From Candidatus Magasanikiibacteriota bacterium (lineage in GTDB: Bacteria; Patescibacteriota; Patescibacteriia; Magasanikbacterales; UBA922), in contig JABIFP010000008.1 of assembly GCA_018650645.1 (NCBI GenBank), positions 1 through 41,302 on the forward strand: DNA of 41,302 nucleotides, read 5' to 3'. Positions within the stretch are counted from its first letter, which is position 1. Each line of letters starts with the position of its first letter. The notes under the pieces are model-generated. The model did no database searches and was not told the DNA's origin. It worked only from the letters and a program-made list of their open reading frames with translations. Shown here piece by piece: positions 1 through 10,272 of the stretch. Position numbers and translations under genes: made by a program.

Positions 1-2
1 AT

Positions 3-650
3 ATCAATATTGCGCTTATGAATGAATTATCAATGGTATTTCATAAAATGGATATTGATACAAAAGATGTATTAGCTGCTGCGGGAACAAAATGGAATTT
101 TCTTCCATTTACACCGGGGCTTGTGGGAGGGCATTGCATTGGTGTCGATCCGTATTATCTTACCTATAAGGCTGCAGAGTGCGGTCACCATGCAAAAACA
201 ATTTTGGTGGGCAGAGAGATAAATGATGGTATGCCAAAATATATTGTGAGTGAAATTGAGGATTGGAGCCGAAATCAAGGTAAAAACATCGATACATTGA
301 ATGTTTATGGATGGGGTGTTACCTTTAAAGAGAATGTATCAGATATTAGAAATGCGAAAATAGCTGAAGTTTATTTGCTTCTACAAAAAAAAGGTGTAAC
401 ATTGCAGGTGCATGATCCACACGCTGATGCAGGAGATATCCAGTCAGAATATGGATTACCATTACAGAGTGAATTGAAAGATGCGCAAGCAGACATACTT
501 ATTGTAGGGGTGGCTCACAAGGACTATACTTTGCTGAGTGAAGAGGCTGTCGCTTCATACGTGAAGCAAGGAGGCTTAATTGTAGATATCAAGGGACTCT
601 ATAATAAAGAACATTTTATTTCCAAAGGATATTCATACTGGCGTCTATAA
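3..650 (+). CDS. Nucleotide-sugar dehydrogenase (UDP-GlcNAc/ManNAc or UDP-GalNAc type), C-terminal part
   Basis: This is the C-terminal part of a UDP-glucose/GDP-mannose dehydrogenase family protein. The frame is open to the window edge; residues INIAL precede the first internal ATG at 18, so the start lies outside. The central helical domain ends in GLVGGHCIGVDPYYL, which carries the catalytic cysteine. The C-terminal Rossmann-like half follows, with GVTFKENVSDIRN and HDPHAD. The closest known pattern is the WecC/TviB/WbpO group, which oxidises C6 of a UDP-N-acetylhexosamine in two NAD-dependent steps. It sits 10 bp before a sugar epimerase, the pairing used for nucleotide-sugar precursors of surface polysaccharide. 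The family is clear; the exact substrate is not. Confidence 0.9.
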   Translation: MNIALMNELSMVFHKMDIDTKDVLAAAGTKWNFLPFTPGLVGGHCIGVDPYYLTYKAAECGHHAKTILVGREINDGMPKYIVSEIEDWSRNQGKNIDTLNVYGWGVTFKENVSDIRNAKIAEVYLLLQKKGVTLQVHDPHADAGDIQSEYGLPLQSELKDAQADILIVGVAHKDYTLLSEEAVASYVKQGGLIVDIKGLYNKEHFISKGYSYWRL

Positions 651-651
651 T
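646..651 (+). promoter_or_regulatory. Possible -10 box (TATAAT) for the epimerase
   Basis: A perfect TATAAT overlaps the stop codon of the dehydrogenase and ends 9 nt before the epimerase ATG. If used, the transcript would be almost leaderless. No good -35 is visible, so cotranscription with the upstream gene is equally possible. Confidence 0.35.
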
Positions 652-660
652 ACATTTTCT

Positions 661-1575
661 ATGGCAACATACCTCATAACCGGTGGAGCGGGCTTCATTG
701 GGACAAATTTGACCATTGCACTTCTTGCAGAAGGGCATACGGTTAAAGTGTTTGATAATTACGCAGGCGGAAAGTTTGAAGATAGAGTGCAAGAAGGAGC
801 AGAATATATTGAAGGAGACATCAGAGATAAAGCGGCACTTGTTGCAGCACTTGATGGCGTTGACGGAATCTTTCACATGGCCGCACTCCCACGTGTTGGA
901 TACTCAGTAGAACATCCAGAACTGACGCATGATGTAAATGTAAACGGAACTCTCAATGTTTTGCAAGCGGCAAAAGAAGCTGGCGTAAAGCGAGTGGTAT
1001 TTAGTAGTTCTTCTTCAACCTATGGAGATCAAGAAGTGTTTCCGCTGAAAGAAGATGGCATGGAAAAATTACCAATTGCACCATATGCACTGCATAAACT
1101 GATTGGTGAACATTATGGTAGATTATTTGCCGCTCTTTACGGTGTTGAAACTATCAGTCTGATTTACTTCAATGTATACGGGCCGTACGCTGATCCAAAT
1201 GGTGCACATGCACTCGTGATTGGTAGATTCCTCAAACAAAAATCAGAAGGAGAACCCATGACCATTTGTGGGGATGGAGAGTATTTTAGAGATTACACTT
1301 ACGTTGATGATGTCGTGCGTGCAAACATCCTCGCTATGACAACAGAAAAAGCTGGAAAAGGTGAAACCATTAACATAGGAAATAATAATCCTCGTTCGGT
1401 AAACGATATTGTTAAAATCATTGGCGGGGAATCAGTATTTGTAGATGCAAGAGCGGGAGACGGCAGATATTTTGAAGCCGATATTACCAAAGCAAAAGAA
1501 TTACTTGGTTGGGAACCATCAATGGAACTGGAAGAGGGAATTGCCAAGCTCAAAGCACACATGGGACTCGAATAA
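661..1575 (+). CDS. NAD-dependent nucleotide-sugar epimerase/dehydratase (extended SDR)
   Basis: A complete 304-aa extended short-chain dehydrogenase/reductase. GGAGFIG (residues 8-14) is the NAD-binding glycine motif. A run of serines followed by TYG (near 115-122) supplies the catalytic Ser/Thr, and Tyr142/Lys146 form the YxxxK pair (YALHK). FNVYGP and the later YVDDVV motif are typical of UDP-hexose and UDP-HexNAc 4-epimerases and of dTDP-glucose dehydratases. Pairing with the upstream dehydrogenase suggests C4 epimerisation of a UDP-N-acetylhexosamine or uronate (WbpP/TviC-like) for surface glycan synthesis. The ATG has no Shine-Dalgarno. The precise substrate cannot be read from the sequence. 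Confidence 0.88.
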   Translation: MATYLITGGAGFIGTNLTIALLAEGHTVKVFDNYAGGKFEDRVQEGAEYIEGDIRDKAALVAALDGVDGIFHMAALPRVGYSVEHPELTHDVNVNGTLNVLQAAKEAGVKRVVFSSSSSTYGDQEVFPLKEDGMEKLPIAPYALHKLIGEHYGRLFAALYGVETISLIYFNVYGPYADPNGAHALVIGRFLKQKSEGEPMTICGDGEYFRDYTYVDDVVRANILAMTTEKAGKGETINIGNNNPRSVNDIVKIIGGESVFVDARAGDGRYFEADITKAKELLGWEPSMELEEGIAKLKAHMGLE

Positions 1576-1591
1576 TAATCGCCAGAGAGGT

Positions 1592-3367
1592 ATGTCAGAT
1601 ACGCAGCGCATCAAGGACCGGATCGATGTTGTTGATCTTGTTGGTGAATATGTACAACTGAAACCTGCCGGTACGCGGCATAAAGGATGTTGTCCATTTC
1701 ACAATGAAAAAACACCATCTTTTATGGTAAGTAAAGAGCGTCAGTCATGGCATTGTTTTGGGTGTAATAAAGGTGGCGACATCTTCTCGTTTATTCAAGA
1801 TGTGGAAGGAATGGAATTTGTAGAGGCGCTAAAATTTTTAGCGCAAAAGGCGGGAATTCAACTTGAAACAAACGTATCAGAGGTAAAACAGCACCAAAAA
1901 AATCGGCTCAGAGACATTATGCAAGATGCCGGATATTTTTATCATAATTTTTTAATGCAAATGGAAGCATCTCAAGATGCTCGTGCATACCTTACGGGAA
2001 GAGGAGTGAAAGAAGAAACCATGATTGGTTGGCAGATAGGATTTGTGCCAGAACAGTGGGAGCTGTTAACAAAATATTTACTAAAAAAAGGGCATAGTAT
2101 TGATGATTTGATTTTGACTGGGCTCACGATTAAAAAAGATGGTGCAAGTAGAGGGCGGGGTTTTTATGATCGATTTAGAGGAAGAATAATGTTTCCCATT
2201 CATGATTTGCACGGAAATATTGTTGGATTTACCGGAAGACTGTTAGAAGAGAAGGAAGGTGCCGGCGGAAAATATGTAAACACTCCACAAATGCCGCTTT
2301 ACGACAAATCTAGAGTAATATTTGGATTACACAAAGCAAAAAAAGCGATTCGGGAAGCGGGAGTGGCCGTTGTTGTAGAAGGTCAAATGGATGTCATTGC
2401 TTCTCATCAGGCGGGGATTACACATGTGGTTGCCTCCAGTGGAACGGCGCTTACAGAAGTACATATTGGCGTATTAAAACGGTATTCAAATGTGATTGCC
2501 ATGGCATTTGATGCTGATGAAGCAGGAATGAAAGCCATGGAGCGGGGGATTGATTTATCTGTGGAAGCGGGGTTACAGGTAAAAATTATTTCGATTCCAG
2601 AAGGAGCAGGGAAGGATCCTGATGATTGTATAAAGAAGGATCCACAAATGTGGCGCCAGGCGATTGCTGATGCACTGCCTGTTATGGATTGGCAAATTAT
2701 ACGGGCATTTAAGGGAAAGGATATTACCAATCCAACGGATAAAAATGCGATTGCAAATAATTTATGTCAGAAAATTGCTTCTATGCCTTCGCCAATAGAG
2801 CGCGATCATTGGTTAGAAGTGGTGGCAAGAAAGTTGCAAGTGCGTGCAGATGTTCTGAGAGAACAGCTCAAGCAGGTGAAGCCTCAAAATTCACAGCATA
2901 TGCAGCAGGAAGCGCCGCAGGTAGAGGAAGAAGTGGCTCCACAATCGGCCCTCGATCCATTTATTAGCAGTTTAATTGAGGAGCTCATCATGATTGTGCT
3001 CAAAACAGGATTTTTCCCGGCATTATTGCTCCCAGAACTCATCCACCATCACCCCCTTTACGAATTCATAAAAAATCGCTATACTCAGGCAAGTACAGCT
3101 CCAGCGGAGACATTTCTCTCTGAAATGCTTCTTTCGGAGTACGCAGATCAGGTACAAGTATATCAGCTAAAAGGTGATACACTCTTTACAGAGCACTCAG
3201 AGCAGCAGCTTCAAGCAGTCGCTCTTACGCTTGTTCGCAGATTGCAAGATCATGTGAATAAAGAAAAAAGAACCGTGCTACAAGCGCAGATTGCGCTTGC
3301 TGAGCAGCAGGGAAATACTGATTTACTCAGACAGCTACTCGAGGAGTTTCAAACCCTTACAAGATAA
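1592..3367 (+). CDS. dnaG: DNA primase
   Basis: Replicative primase of 591 aa, near the usual length. The chosen ATG at 1592 is preceded by a GAGAGG Shine-Dalgarno and gives the family N-terminus; a longer frame reaching back to 1445 would run inside the epimerase. The N-terminal CHC2 zinc finger is visible (Cys34-x2-His37, Cys55-x2-Cys58). The catalytic core and TOPRIM domain follow, with VVEGQMD and FDADEAG carrying the acidic metal ligands. The C-terminal region, after a Q/E-rich linker near residue 450, is the expected helicase-binding part and diverges most. It is followed after 17 bp by rpoD, so the classical dnaG-rpoD macromolecular synthesis pair is retained. Confidence 0.97.
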   Translation: MSDTQRIKDRIDVVDLVGEYVQLKPAGTRHKGCCPFHNEKTPSFMVSKERQSWHCFGCNKGGDIFSFIQDVEGMEFVEALKFLAQKAGIQLETNVSEVKQHQKNRLRDIMQDAGYFYHNFLMQMEASQDARAYLTGRGVKEETMIGWQIGFVPEQWELLTKYLLKKGHSIDDLILTGLTIKKDGASRGRGFYDRFRGRIMFPIHDLHGNIVGFTGRLLEEKEGAGGKYVNTPQMPLYDKSRVIFGLHKAKKAIREAGVAVVVEGQMDVIASHQAGITHVVASSGTALTEVHIGVLKRYSNVIAMAFDADEAGMKAMERGIDLSVEAGLQVKIISIPEGAGKDPDDCIKKDPQMWRQAIADALPVMDWQIIRAFKGKDITNPTDKNAIANNLCQKIASMPSPIERDHWLEVVARKLQVRADVLREQLKQVKPQNSQHMQQEAPQVEEEVAPQSALDPFISSLIEELIMIVLKTGFFPALLLPELIHHHPLYEFIKNRYTQASTAPAETFLSEMLLSEYADQVQVYQLKGDTLFTEHSEQQLQAVALTLVRRLQDHVNKEKRTVLQAQIALAEQQGNTDLLRQLLEEFQTLTR

Positions 3368-3384
3368 TTTTTTAATATTTTTCG

Positions 3385-4728
3385 ATGCCACCAAAGAAAG
3401 CATCGACAACTAAGAAGCGTGTTGCCACTAAAAAGGCAGTCACAAAAAAACGTGCAGTAACAACTGGACGAAAAGCAAAAGCAACAAGTGCCAAGGTGAA
3501 ACAATCCAGCACTCCTACGCGGACCAAGAAAGCCACCGCAAAGAAATCGGCTTCCAAGACCAAAGTTACTACTCCAGCAGCAAAAGGAGTAAAGAAACGA
3601 GCAAAAATAAAAGCAGAAAAAGGAATTCCACCAGGAGAAGAAGCTGTGTGGGGACTTTTGAATAAAGGAAGATCTCGTGGATTTTTGACGGAAAAAGAAA
3701 TTTTCCATGTCTTTCCAGGAATTGAGTGGTACGTTCCAGAGTATGAATCATTTTTAGATGTACTTGATTGGAATAGTATTGGTATTGTAGAGCGAACTGG
3801 TGGGGGACTCCTCGGCAGACGCGATGAACGCAAGGAGCAGCTTGCAGCATTCCAAGGAAAGCAACCGGATCAAGAGGCGGGAACATTTGATCTTGCAAAA
3901 ATTTCTCAAGATTCAATTCAAATGTATTTGCGCGAGATTGGAAAGATTCCACTTCTTACTGCGGAGCAAGAAGTAACGCTTGCAAAAGGAAAAGAGCGAG
4001 GAGATAAGGGATCTGAACGGCAAATGATTGAAGCCAACCTTCGTTTGGTTGTTTCTATTGCAAAAAAGTTTGTTGGAAAACAGCTGACGCTTCTTGATTT
4101 GATTCAAGAAGGGAATATTGGATTGTTCCGAGCAGTAAAAAAATTCGATTATAGAAAGGGATATAAATTTTCTACCTATGCGACATGGTGGATTCGTCAA
4201 GCCATTACGCGCGCATTAGCGGATCAATCAAGAACCATTCGTATTCCTGTGCACATGGTTGAAACGATTAATCGGTTTAAGCAATTGCAACGACGCTTGC
4301 TGCAAGACCTTGGTCGTGATCCAACGCCAGAAGAACTTTCTGCAGAAATGGGAGAAGATATTGATAAGGTAAAGCAAATCATCAAGATTAGTCAGGATAC
4401 TATTTCACTTGAGACGTCAGTTGGTGACGATGACGACGATGATTCACCGCTTTCTGACTTTATTGAAGACGTGAAGAATGCATCTCCGTCTCACGTTGCT
4501 GGAGTCGAATTACTCAGAGAGTATATTCAAGAAGCCATTACTCAGCTTTCACCGCGTGAGCAAAAAATTCTAGAAATGCGTTTTGGATTAAGTGATGGAG
4601 TCACGCATACACTTGAAGAAGTGGGAAGAGAATTTGATGTGACGCGTGAACGTATCAGACAAATTGAAGCGAAGGCACTTGAAAAAATTAAGAGCTTTAG
4701 TATCATCTCAAAGTTGCGCGATTATTAA
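3385..4728 (+). CDS. rpoD: Primary RNA polymerase sigma factor (sigma-70)
   Basis: A 447-aa housekeeping sigma factor. Residues 1-80 are a lysine/alanine/threonine-rich, histone-H1-like basic tail, which is unusual for RpoD. A region 1.1-like segment follows ([17 protein letters not shown]). Region 1.2 begins [21 protein letters not shown]. Region 2 contains [22 protein letters not shown] and the -10 recognition stretch [13 protein letters not shown]. Region 3 follows, and region 4 ends in a helix-turn-helix ([20 protein letters not shown]) for the -35. An acidic DDDDDD stretch lies between regions 3 and 4. It directs transcription of most genes here. It lies in an operon with dnaG and ends at a strong terminator. 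Confidence 0.97.
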   Translation: MPPKKASTTKKRVATKKAVTKKRAVTTGRKAKATSAKVKQSSTPTRTKKATAKKSASKTKVTTPAAKGVKKRAKIKAEKGIPPGEEAVWGLLNKGRSRGFLTEKEIFHVFPGIEWYVPEYESFLDVLDWNSIGIVERTGGGLLGRRDERKEQLAAFQGKQPDQEAGTFDLAKISQDSIQMYLREIGKIPLLTAEQEVTLAKGKERGDKGSERQMIEANLRLVVSIAKKFVGKQLTLLDLIQEGNIGLFRAVKKFDYRKGYKFSTYATWWIRQAITRALADQSRTIRIPVHMVETINRFKQLQRRLLQDLGRDPTPEELSAEMGEDIDKVKQIIKISQDTISLETSVGDDDDDDSPLSDFIEDVKNASPSHVAGVELLREYIQEAITQLSPREQKILEMRFGLSDGVTHTLEEVGREFDVTRERIRQIEAKALEKIKSFSIISKLRDY

Positions 4729-4730
4729 AT

Positions 4731-4773
4731 CGAAAAACAAAAAAAGTGGTGTCCCCACTTTTTTTGTTTTTCG
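4731..4773 (+). terminator. Intrinsic terminator after rpoD
   Basis: A perfect 19-bp inverted repeat (4731-4749 with 4755-4773, loop TGTCC). The GTGG/CCAC core is flanked by A-rich and T-rich arms, so it could act in both directions. Confidence 0.9.
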
Positions 4774-4786
4774 CTGCGCTAAAGTA

Positions 4787-4795
4787 TGGTATACT
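4787..4795 (+). promoter_or_regulatory. Extended -10 promoter for pilM
   Basis: TGGTATACT is an extended -10 (TGn plus TATACT) that ends 20 nt before the pilM ATG, just after the rpoD terminator. No convincing -35 is present. The same TGnTAnAnT pattern recurs before several other genes in the window. Confidence 0.65.
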
Positions 4796-4815
4796 TTTGG
4801 CACTAATCGCGCGTT

Positions 4816-5937
4816 ATGGGACTATTTGCAAAAAAAGAACAATCACATTTGGGTGTTGATATTGGTGCACACGGCATCAAAGTGGTCGAGCTTAAAAAAA
4901 CAAAGGGTCGTCCGCAGCTTTGGACCTATGGCATGACGCGAGATCACATGGATATTCATGCGGATGCGGTAGATACAAAAGAACCCATGGTACAGGCACA
5001 GGCGAGTGGCATGCAGCCAAAAGAAGAGCCTGAATCGGATGAAGATAAACGTATTGCGCAGTATGGCGATCAGCTAAAGGTGTTACTTGAAAAAGCAAAA
5101 GTTCAGGCAACTGTTGCTACTGCCAGCTTACCTGTGTCACAGGTGTTTCATACACTCATTACGCTTCCGCTGGTAGACGCAAAAGAGATTGATCATCATG
5201 TGCGGGCAAAAGTAAAGAAAATGCTGCCACTGCCAATAGATCACATGCAAGTGGTGCATCAAGAGGTGCCACATTTCGATACGACAAAAAAAGAAACGTA
5301 TAAAAAAATTCTTGTTACTGCTGCGCCAAGGCGACTTGTGTCGTTTTATGCGCGTATTTTTCAAAGAGCTGGATTACAGCTTGATGAGTTAGAAACAGAA
5401 GCGTTTGCATTGCAAAGAGCACTGGTAGGAAATGATCCGGCAACAACCATGATTATTGATATTGGTGCAGAGCGCGCAAACTTTTTTATTGTAGATCAAA
5501 CATTGCCGCTGACGCATCGATCAATTCAAGTTGGAGGAAATAATTTTGATGCACAAATAGCAGCAACCTTGGGTATTTCTCCGCAAGAAGCGCGCGCACT
5601 AAAATACGATTTTTCTAAACTTGGATCAAAACAAATCAAGGATGAAATTTTTGCGAGCACTGTGGATCCGATCATTAAAGAAATTAGTTATAATGTGGAA
5701 ATGTTCACTTCTCAAACAGGAAATGAAGGAAAACGTATGCAAAAGATTATTTTTACTGGTGGAGCCTCACTATTTCCGCCAATTGTAGACCATATTCGGC
5801 AGGCATTTCCGGTAAATGTGTTTATTGGAGACCCGTGGGCTCGAATTGTATACCAACAAGGGTTAAAACGCATATTAGATGAGATTGGTCCACGTATGGC
5901 TGTTGCCGCTGGATTATCTATGCGGAATATTGTATAA
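4816..5937 (+). CDS. pilM: Type IV pilus assembly ATPase-like protein PilM
   Basis: A 373-aa actin/FtsA-fold protein of the PilM/competence ComA family. The start region reads GVDIGAHGIKVVELKK, the phosphate-1 loop plus the segment typical of PilM. A central TMIIDIGAERANFFIV gives the second nucleotide-binding strand, and IFTGGASLFPPI is the adenosine motif. PilM is cytoplasmic and couples the inner-membrane PilN/PilO complex to the pilus motor. No pilN or pilO follows here; instead a response regulator, a prepilin and the prepilin peptidase come next, so the pilus genes are split. It has its own promoter after the rpoD terminator. Confidence 0.93.
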   Translation: MGLFAKKEQSHLGVDIGAHGIKVVELKKTKGRPQLWTYGMTRDHMDIHADAVDTKEPMVQAQASGMQPKEEPESDEDKRIAQYGDQLKVLLEKAKVQATVATASLPVSQVFHTLITLPLVDAKEIDHHVRAKVKKMLPLPIDHMQVVHQEVPHFDTTKKETYKKILVTAAPRRLVSFYARIFQRAGLQLDELETEAFALQRALVGNDPATTMIIDIGAERANFFIVDQTLPLTHRSIQVGGNNFDAQIAATLGISPQEARALKYDFSKLGSKQIKDEIFASTVDPIIKEISYNVEMFTSQTGNEGKRMQKIIFTGGASLFPPIVDHIRQAFPVNVFIGDPWARIVYQQGLKRILDEIGPRMAVAAGLSMRNIV

Positions 5938-5959
5938 TGACCAGCATAATAAAGACCCT

Positions 5960-6355
5960 ATGGCAAAGAAAAAAGCACTACAAATACTGCTCGTAGAGGA
6001 TGATGCATTCCTCGCGAACATTTATAAGACCAAGTTTGAAATGGAAGGATTTAAGGTAACTGTTGCAGAGAACGGAGAACTTGGTTTAAAAGAAGCAAAT
6101 AAGAAACGACCGGATTTGGTGCTCTTAGATATTCTATTGCCAAAAATGGATGGGTTTACGGTAATCGAACATCTTAAAGAAGACAAGGTACTTCGAGATG
6201 TACCGGTTATTATGCTTACCAACCTAGGGCAAAAAGACGATGTAGAAAAAGGATTAGAGCTTGGTGCTGATGAATATTTGATTAAAGCACATTTTAAACC
6301 GTCAGAAACAGTAGATAAGGTACGAGAAGTACTCAAAAAATATAATATTGAGTAA
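5960..6355 (+). CDS. Single-domain response regulator (CheY-like receiver)
   Basis: A 131-aa stand-alone receiver domain. The ATG at 5960 is chosen because the protein then begins directly before the first beta strand (ILLVEDD). The acidic pocket is in VEDD (near 12-15), the phosphoacceptor is Asp57 in LLDILLPKMDG, the switch threonine is Thr87 (MLTNL), and the conserved lysine is Lys109 (LIKAHF). No output domain is attached, so it must act by protein-protein contact. Its position between pilM and a prepilin suggests control of the pilus. A TATAAT at 5933-5938 overlaps the pilM stop and may give it a separate promoter. Confidence 0.93.
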   Translation: MAKKKALQILLVEDDAFLANIYKTKFEMEGFKVTVAENGELGLKEANKKRPDLVLLDILLPKMDGFTVIEHLKEDKVLRDVPVIMLTNLGQKDDVEKGLELGADEYLIKAHFKPSETVDKVREVLKKYNIE

Positions 6356-6356
6356 T

Positions 6357-6797
6357 ATGCCATTTTCAAGAAAAGGATTTACATTGATTGAGTTATTGAT
6401 TGTATTAGCCGTTGTTGGACTCCTCAGCGTTGTTGCTGTTATTGCGCTTGGGAACGCACGAGCAAGTGCAAGAGACGCTGTACGGCTTGCTGATTACAGA
6501 GATATGCAAGCGTCATTAGAAATTTATTATCTAGACCACTTAGCGTACCCAGTTGTGAGTGAGGCGCAGGTACTTGGAGAGGGAATGCAAGCTTGTCTGA
6601 ATACAGATGGATTTGGGGAAGCTGGATGTCCAAGTCCTTATTTGGCAGTTGTACCACATGATCCTGGAAATAATGCCTATAGGTATGTTTCTGAAGATGG
6701 TATTAGTTACACAATATATGCTGCACTAGAGGGGAATGTGAACGGACTTACAGGAAATGTACTGATTGGTCCGTCGCTCATTACCAATGCACCATAA
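6357..6797 (+). CDS. Type IV pilin-like prepilin (type II secretion/pilus subunit)
   Basis: A 146-aa prepilin. The class III leader is MPFSRKG followed by FTLIELLIVLAVVGLL: cleavage falls after Gly7, Phe8 is methylated, and Glu12 is the conserved Glu+5. The hydrophobic helix is followed by NARASARDAVRLADYRDMQASLEIYY-type sequence (an alpha-1 helix), then a short globular domain. One cysteine pair (near 80 and 91) could form the D-region disulfide. The ATG at 6357 follows the response-regulator stop by one base (TAA-T-ATG), so translation is probably coupled. A TTG at 6348 would add three residues and is less likely. The product would be processed by the peptidase encoded next. Confidence 0.9.
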   Translation: MPFSRKGFTLIELLIVLAVVGLLSVVAVIALGNARASARDAVRLADYRDMQASLEIYYLDHLAYPVVSEAQVLGEGMQACLNTDGFGEAGCPSPYLAVVPHDPGNNAYRYVSEDGISYTIYAALEGNVNGLTGNVLIGPSLITNAP

Positions 6798-6814
6798 TTA
6801 ACAGACACGTTATA

Positions 6815-6842
6815 AACATCCACCGTCTGGTGGATGTTTTCC
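6815..6842 (+). terminator. Intrinsic terminator after the prepilin gene
   Basis: A 10-bp inverted repeat (AACATCCACC at 6815-6824, GGTGGATGTT at 6829-6838, GTCT loop) followed by a short T run. It separates the pilin gene from the peptidase gene. Confidence 0.8.
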
Positions 6843-6860
6843 ATTTATCCTATATATCTT

Positions 6861-7628
6861 ATGATTGATATTATTACGTACATATTTGCGGCATTACTCG
6901 GGTTAGGGATGGGAAGTTTTTTAAACGCCTGGGTATGGCGAACGCGATCTGGTCATAGCATTATAAAAGGACGGTCGATGTGCACCAGCTGTAAAACAGT
7001 ACTAAGAGCCCTCGACAATATTCCCGTGATAAGTTTTTTGTATTTGAAAGGCAAAGCATTTTGTTGCAGGAAAAAAATATCGTGGCAATATCCTTTGGTA
7101 GAATTAGCAATGGCAGTGCTGTATGTGGGCGCGGCATACACATATATTGGCGATGCTACTATGACCGCTATCAGTTTCATAGTATTGTTTTTCTTCATGT
7201 TTGTTTTTGTCTATGACCTTCGGTACGGAGAAATATGGGATAAAATGACAACCGTTCCTGCGGCAATATTATTTTTTGTTCAAGGACAGCTTGGCATTTT
7301 GGCATGGCAAGATATGGCATTGGGTGCACTGATTGGTGGAGGATTTTTTCTTCTGCAGCTCATTGTTTCAAGAGGAAAATGGATTGGCGGAGGAGATATT
7401 AGAATGGGATTGCTTTTGGGAATTGTACTTGGTTGGCAGCGTACAATATTCGCACTACTCATTTCATATGTTGGCGGCGCAATTGTGGGTGTATATTTGC
7501 TTGCACGTAAAAAAGTGAAGAAGCATGCAACCATTCCATTTGGCACATTTTTAGCTATGGGGGGTACTGTAGCACTATTTTGGGGATATGCTATGATTGA
7601 GTGGTATATGAGGCTATTGCATATTTAG
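6861..7628 (+). CDS. pilD: Prepilin peptidase / N-methyltransferase (A24 family)
   Basis: A 255-aa polytopic membrane aspartyl protease that cleaves and N-methylates prepilins. The ATG at 6861 lies after the preceding terminator and gives the usual N-terminal helix (GLGMGSFLNAWVWR). The cytoplasmic methyltransferase loop has Cys41-x2-Cys44. The second zinc pair is odd: Cys68 and Cys69 are adjacent (KAFCCRKKIS) rather than CxxC. The first catalytic Asp lies in VYDLRYGEIWD and the second in GGGDIRMG. About seven membrane segments follow the family pattern. It lies 6 bp upstream of ligA and is probably cotranscribed with it. Confidence in family and function is high. Confidence 0.93.
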   Translation: MIDIITYIFAALLGLGMGSFLNAWVWRTRSGHSIIKGRSMCTSCKTVLRALDNIPVISFLYLKGKAFCCRKKISWQYPLVELAMAVLYVGAAYTYIGDATMTAISFIVLFFFMFVFVYDLRYGEIWDKMTTVPAAILFFVQGQLGILAWQDMALGALIGGGFFLLQLIVSRGKWIGGGDIRMGLLLGIVLGWQRTIFALLISYVGGAIVGVYLLARKKVKKHATIPFGTFLAMGGTVALFWGYAMIEWYMRLLHI

Positions 7629-9668
<2,040 letters not shown>

Positions 9669-9694
9669 TCTAGCGTATATTTTTTGTGTTCAAT

Positions 9695-9728
9695 GTTACG
9701 TCTGTGGTACAATGAGTGTTGACGTAAC
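9695..9728 (+). promoter_or_regulatory. Extended -10 promoter inside an inverted repeat
   Basis: TGGTACAAT (9705-9713) is an extended -10 for the gene at 9737. Two perfect 8-bp inverted arms flank it: GTTACGTC (9695-9702) and GACGTAAC (9721-9728). The -10 therefore sits between the arms, a layout typical of an operator for a dimeric repressor. It could instead be chance or a transcript hairpin. Confidence 0.5.
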
Positions 9729-9736
9729 TCACTTGT

Positions 9737-10081
9737 ATGACAGAGACAAAAACAAAAACAAAAATTGGTGTAACCGTAGGTGTGGTTTGCCTCATTATTG
9801 GGCTGTCTTATGCATTTGCTACTCGGCCAAATGCAAGAGCCTATAGTAAAATGTTGGTAACCTGCCAAGACGGAAGTAATGCGGTGTATACGAATGGCAG
9901 TGCTGTGGTATATGATGCAAACGGAAACAGTACAAAGTCTCCCTTAGATACGGCATGTGCACATGCAAGCGATTGGTATCAGCGAGCGCAAGACTTTTGC
10001 GCTTCGAGTGTACATAGAGAAACTGGGGAAGAAGGAATAGATCAGTATAGGGTAGATAATGAATGTGAATCAGTAGAATAA
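9737..10081 (+). CDS. Hypothetical small membrane-anchored, Cys-containing protein
   Basis: A 114-aa protein of unknown family. Residues 1-9 are a polar, Lys/Thr-rich cytoplasmic stub. Residues 10-28 (IGVTVGVVCLIIGLSYAF) form one membrane segment or uncleaved signal anchor. The rest (about 85 aa) would be extracytoplasmic. It holds four cysteines, in CQDG, CAHAS, FCASS and NECES, enough for two disulfides. It is monocistronic, with its own promoter inside an inverted repeat and a strong terminator. Base composition is like the native genes. I do not recognise a function. Confidence 0.75.
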   Translation: MTETKTKTKIGVTVGVVCLIIGLSYAFATRPNARAYSKMLVTCQDGSNAVYTNGSAVVYDANGNSTKSPLDTACAHASDWYQRAQDFCASSVHRETGEEGIDQYRVDNECESVE

Positions 10082-10093
10082 TACGCATAATCA

Positions 10094-10121
10094 AAAAGCC
10101 GCACAGTGTGCGGCTTTTTTT
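10094..10121 (+). terminator. Intrinsic terminator after the small membrane protein
   Basis: GCCGCAC-AGT-GTGCGGC (10098-10114) with an upstream A run and a T7 tail; a textbook rho-independent terminator. Confidence 0.92.
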
Positions 10122-10125
10122 CAGA

Positions 10126-10266
10126 TAAAAAGGGTGTGAACCTAAAGGGATGCTATTACCGGTATGTAGCAGCAACTCACCAGCGGCAAGTTGCCTGTAT
10201 CCAGGGTCACACACATGACCCCCACCCAAAGGGAGGAATGGGTACCGGAATCTTCAGGTTCACACA
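10126..10266 (-). ncRNA. Probable structured small RNA, unknown class
   Basis: A gene-free stretch of about 140 nt with dense secondary structure. A 10-bp closing helix pairs 10134-10143 with 10256-10265 (GTGTGAACCT/AGGTTCACAC). Inside are hairpins at 10151-10171 (TGCTA/TAGCA), 10172-10194 (GCAACT/AGTTGC), 10204-10221 (GGGTCA/TGACCC) and 10224-10243 (ACCC/GGGT). CCGGT (10159-10163) could also pair with ACCGG (10244-10248) as a pseudoknot. The minus strand is favoured: the closing helix is followed there by CCTTTTT, and TAGACA-17-TAGGCT (10273-10301) would start RNA almost exactly at the helix. I see no SRP, RNase P, tmRNA, 5S or known riboswitch core. Confidence 0.5.
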
Positions 10267-10272
10267 AGTAAG

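Noticed and set aside
1445-1591. Longer dnaG frame beginning inside the epimerase gene
   Set aside because: The family N-terminus and a good Shine-Dalgarno both support the ATG at 1592.
3349-3952. Long minus-strand frames opposite the start of rpoD
   Set aside because: They are shadows of the lysine-rich repeats (Phe/Leu/Cys-rich translations) and oppose a certain gene.
10230-10266. T-box-like GGGTACCGG upstream of gatC on the plus strand
   Set aside because: The surrounding T-box elements (stem I, antiterminator, terminator) are missing, and a strong promoter lies between this element and gatC.
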